This document shows positions 5,109 to 5,728 of a stretch of 5,728 nt of DNA, in pieces (position 1 is the stretch's first letter; the number at the start of each line of letters is the position of its first letter). The position numbers were made by a program, and so were the translations under genes. The stretch spans positions 1 through 5,728 of the forward strand of contig JAPOQV010000662.1 in NCBI GenBank assembly GCA_026710565.1, written 5' to 3'. The notes under the pieces are model-generated. The model saw only the letters and a program-made list of their open reading frames with translations, did not search any database and was not told where the DNA came from. This stretch comes from Spirochaetaceae bacterium. GTDB lineage: Bacteria; Spirochaetota; Spirochaetia; SZUA-6; Bin103.

Positions 5109-5728
5109 TCAATCGAAGGCCGGCAGCAGCGGCGCCTGCGCCTCGAACATGTCGTCGCAGACCTGCCAGATCTGGTCCAGCGTGAGGCTGGCCGCCGTGT
5201 GCGGATCGAGCATGGCGGCATGGTAGACCGCCTCGCGACGGCGTGACTCGGCCGCCTCCACGGTGGCGAGCTGCACGGCCACGTTGCTGCCGACGATGCC
5301 GGCCAGCACGGTCGGCAGGCGGCCGAACGCCACCGGCGCCAGGCCGGCGCCGTCCACGTGGCAGGCCACCTCCACGCAGGCGTCCGCCGGCAGGTTGTCG
5401 ATCAGGCCGTGGTTCAGCACGTTGCCGTGGATGGTGGCCGGCACGCCGGTCTCGATCGCCTCGATGATGGCCGACCCGTACTCGTGGCTGAGCGGCCTGG
5501 TGTCCACCTCGTGTTCGGGATCGGAGAACTCGCGCTGCTGCTGCTCCCACTCGGCCACCTGGATGGTGCGGCGGCGGATCAGCTCGTCCAGCGGCACGCG
5601 GTAGCGGTCGATCATCCCGCCGCCGTGGTGGATGAAGTACGGCGTGTACTCGGCCTGGTGCTCGGAGCTTTCGGTGACGAAATGGCCGGTGCGCTTCAGC
5701 ATCTCGAAGCGCACGGTGCGGCCCAGCC
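5109..5728 (-). CDS. GH4-family alpha-glycosidase, MelA-like (C-terminal half, runs off right edge)
   Basis: C-terminal 205 residues of a family 4 glycoside hydrolase, roughly half of the usual 430-460. GH4 enzymes use NAD+ and a divalent metal to cleave glycosides by oxidation at C3 followed by elimination; they act in the cytoplasm on imported sugars. The frame is open to the right edge and reads LGRTVRFEML there, so the apparent GTG start at 5714 is internal. HFVTESSEHQAEYTPYF (visible residues 15-31) is very like MelA-type alpha-galactosidases; Tyr27 of the visible part (5646-5648) is the expected catalytic base. NVLNHGLIDNLPADACVEVACHVD and FGRLPTVLAGI are the family's C-terminal landmarks. 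The NAD-binding and metal-ligand Cys/His motifs lie beyond the window. Alpha-galactosidase, alpha-glucosidase or glucuronidase specificity cannot be separated. It shares a leftward unit with the small protein and the nucleotidyltransferase. Confidence 0.9.
   Translation of the reverse strand, partial: LGRTVRFEMLKRTGHFVTESSEHQAEYTPYFIHHGGGMIDRYRVPLDELIRRRTIQVAEWEQQQREFSDPEHEVDTRPLSHEYGSAIIEAIETGVPATIHGNVLNHGLIDNLPADACVEVACHVDGAGLAPVAFGRLPTVLAGIVGSNVAVQLATVEAAESRRREAVYHAAMLDPHTAASLTLDQIWQVCDDMFEAQAPLLPAFD

Noticed and set aside
4108..5728. Defence island or mobile element around the AbiEii-type gene
   Set aside because: No integrase, transposase, tRNA, terminal repeats or further defence genes are visible; only the two-gene pair is supported.

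Overview
The window is GC-rich, gene-dense bacterial DNA with no RNA gene, insertion sequence, integrase or CRISPR array that I can recognise. Seven coding regions fill it almost completely; two of them run off the ends and no gap exceeds about 50 bases. The organism cannot be fixed from this stretch. The mix of a peptide/oligosaccharide-type ABC permease pair, a Gfo/Idh/MocA oxidoreductase, paired phytanoyl-CoA-dioxygenase-like (PhyH) proteins and a GH4 glycosidase is the kind of content seen in heterotrophic, often marine or host-associated, uncultured lineages such as high-GC Spirochaetota, Chloroflexota or Poribacteria. That placement is a weak inference.

Left part, minus strand (1-1290): two membrane permeases of a Dpp/Opp-type ABC importer. 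The DppB-like gene is complete, and only the N-terminal 96 residues of the DppC-like gene lie in the window. They are separated by 15 bases and are surely co-transcribed leftwards. No solute-binding protein or ATPase is present in the window.

Middle part, plus strand (1338-4095): a three-gene unit diverging from the transporter. It encodes a Gfo/Idh/MocA-type oxidoreductase with an atypical N-terminal nucleotide-binding loop, then two different non-haem Fe(II)/2-oxoglutarate dioxygenases of the PhyH family. Hydroxylases next to an NAD(P)-type dehydrogenase, opposite an importer, suggest uptake and stepwise oxidation of a small organic compound. The substrate cannot be read from the sequence. 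The unit ends in a perfect 8-bp hairpin in the convergent junction at about 4101-4122.

Right part, minus strand (4108-5728): the C-terminal half of a GH4 NAD-dependent alpha-glycosidase (MelA-like). It is followed after six bases by a 74-residue unrecognised protein, and then, with a 43-base overlap and a TTG start, by an AbiEii-type nucleotidyltransferase. The last two look like a translationally coupled toxin/partner-type module whose small partner is not a classical AbiEi antitoxin. This is the most interesting part of the window.
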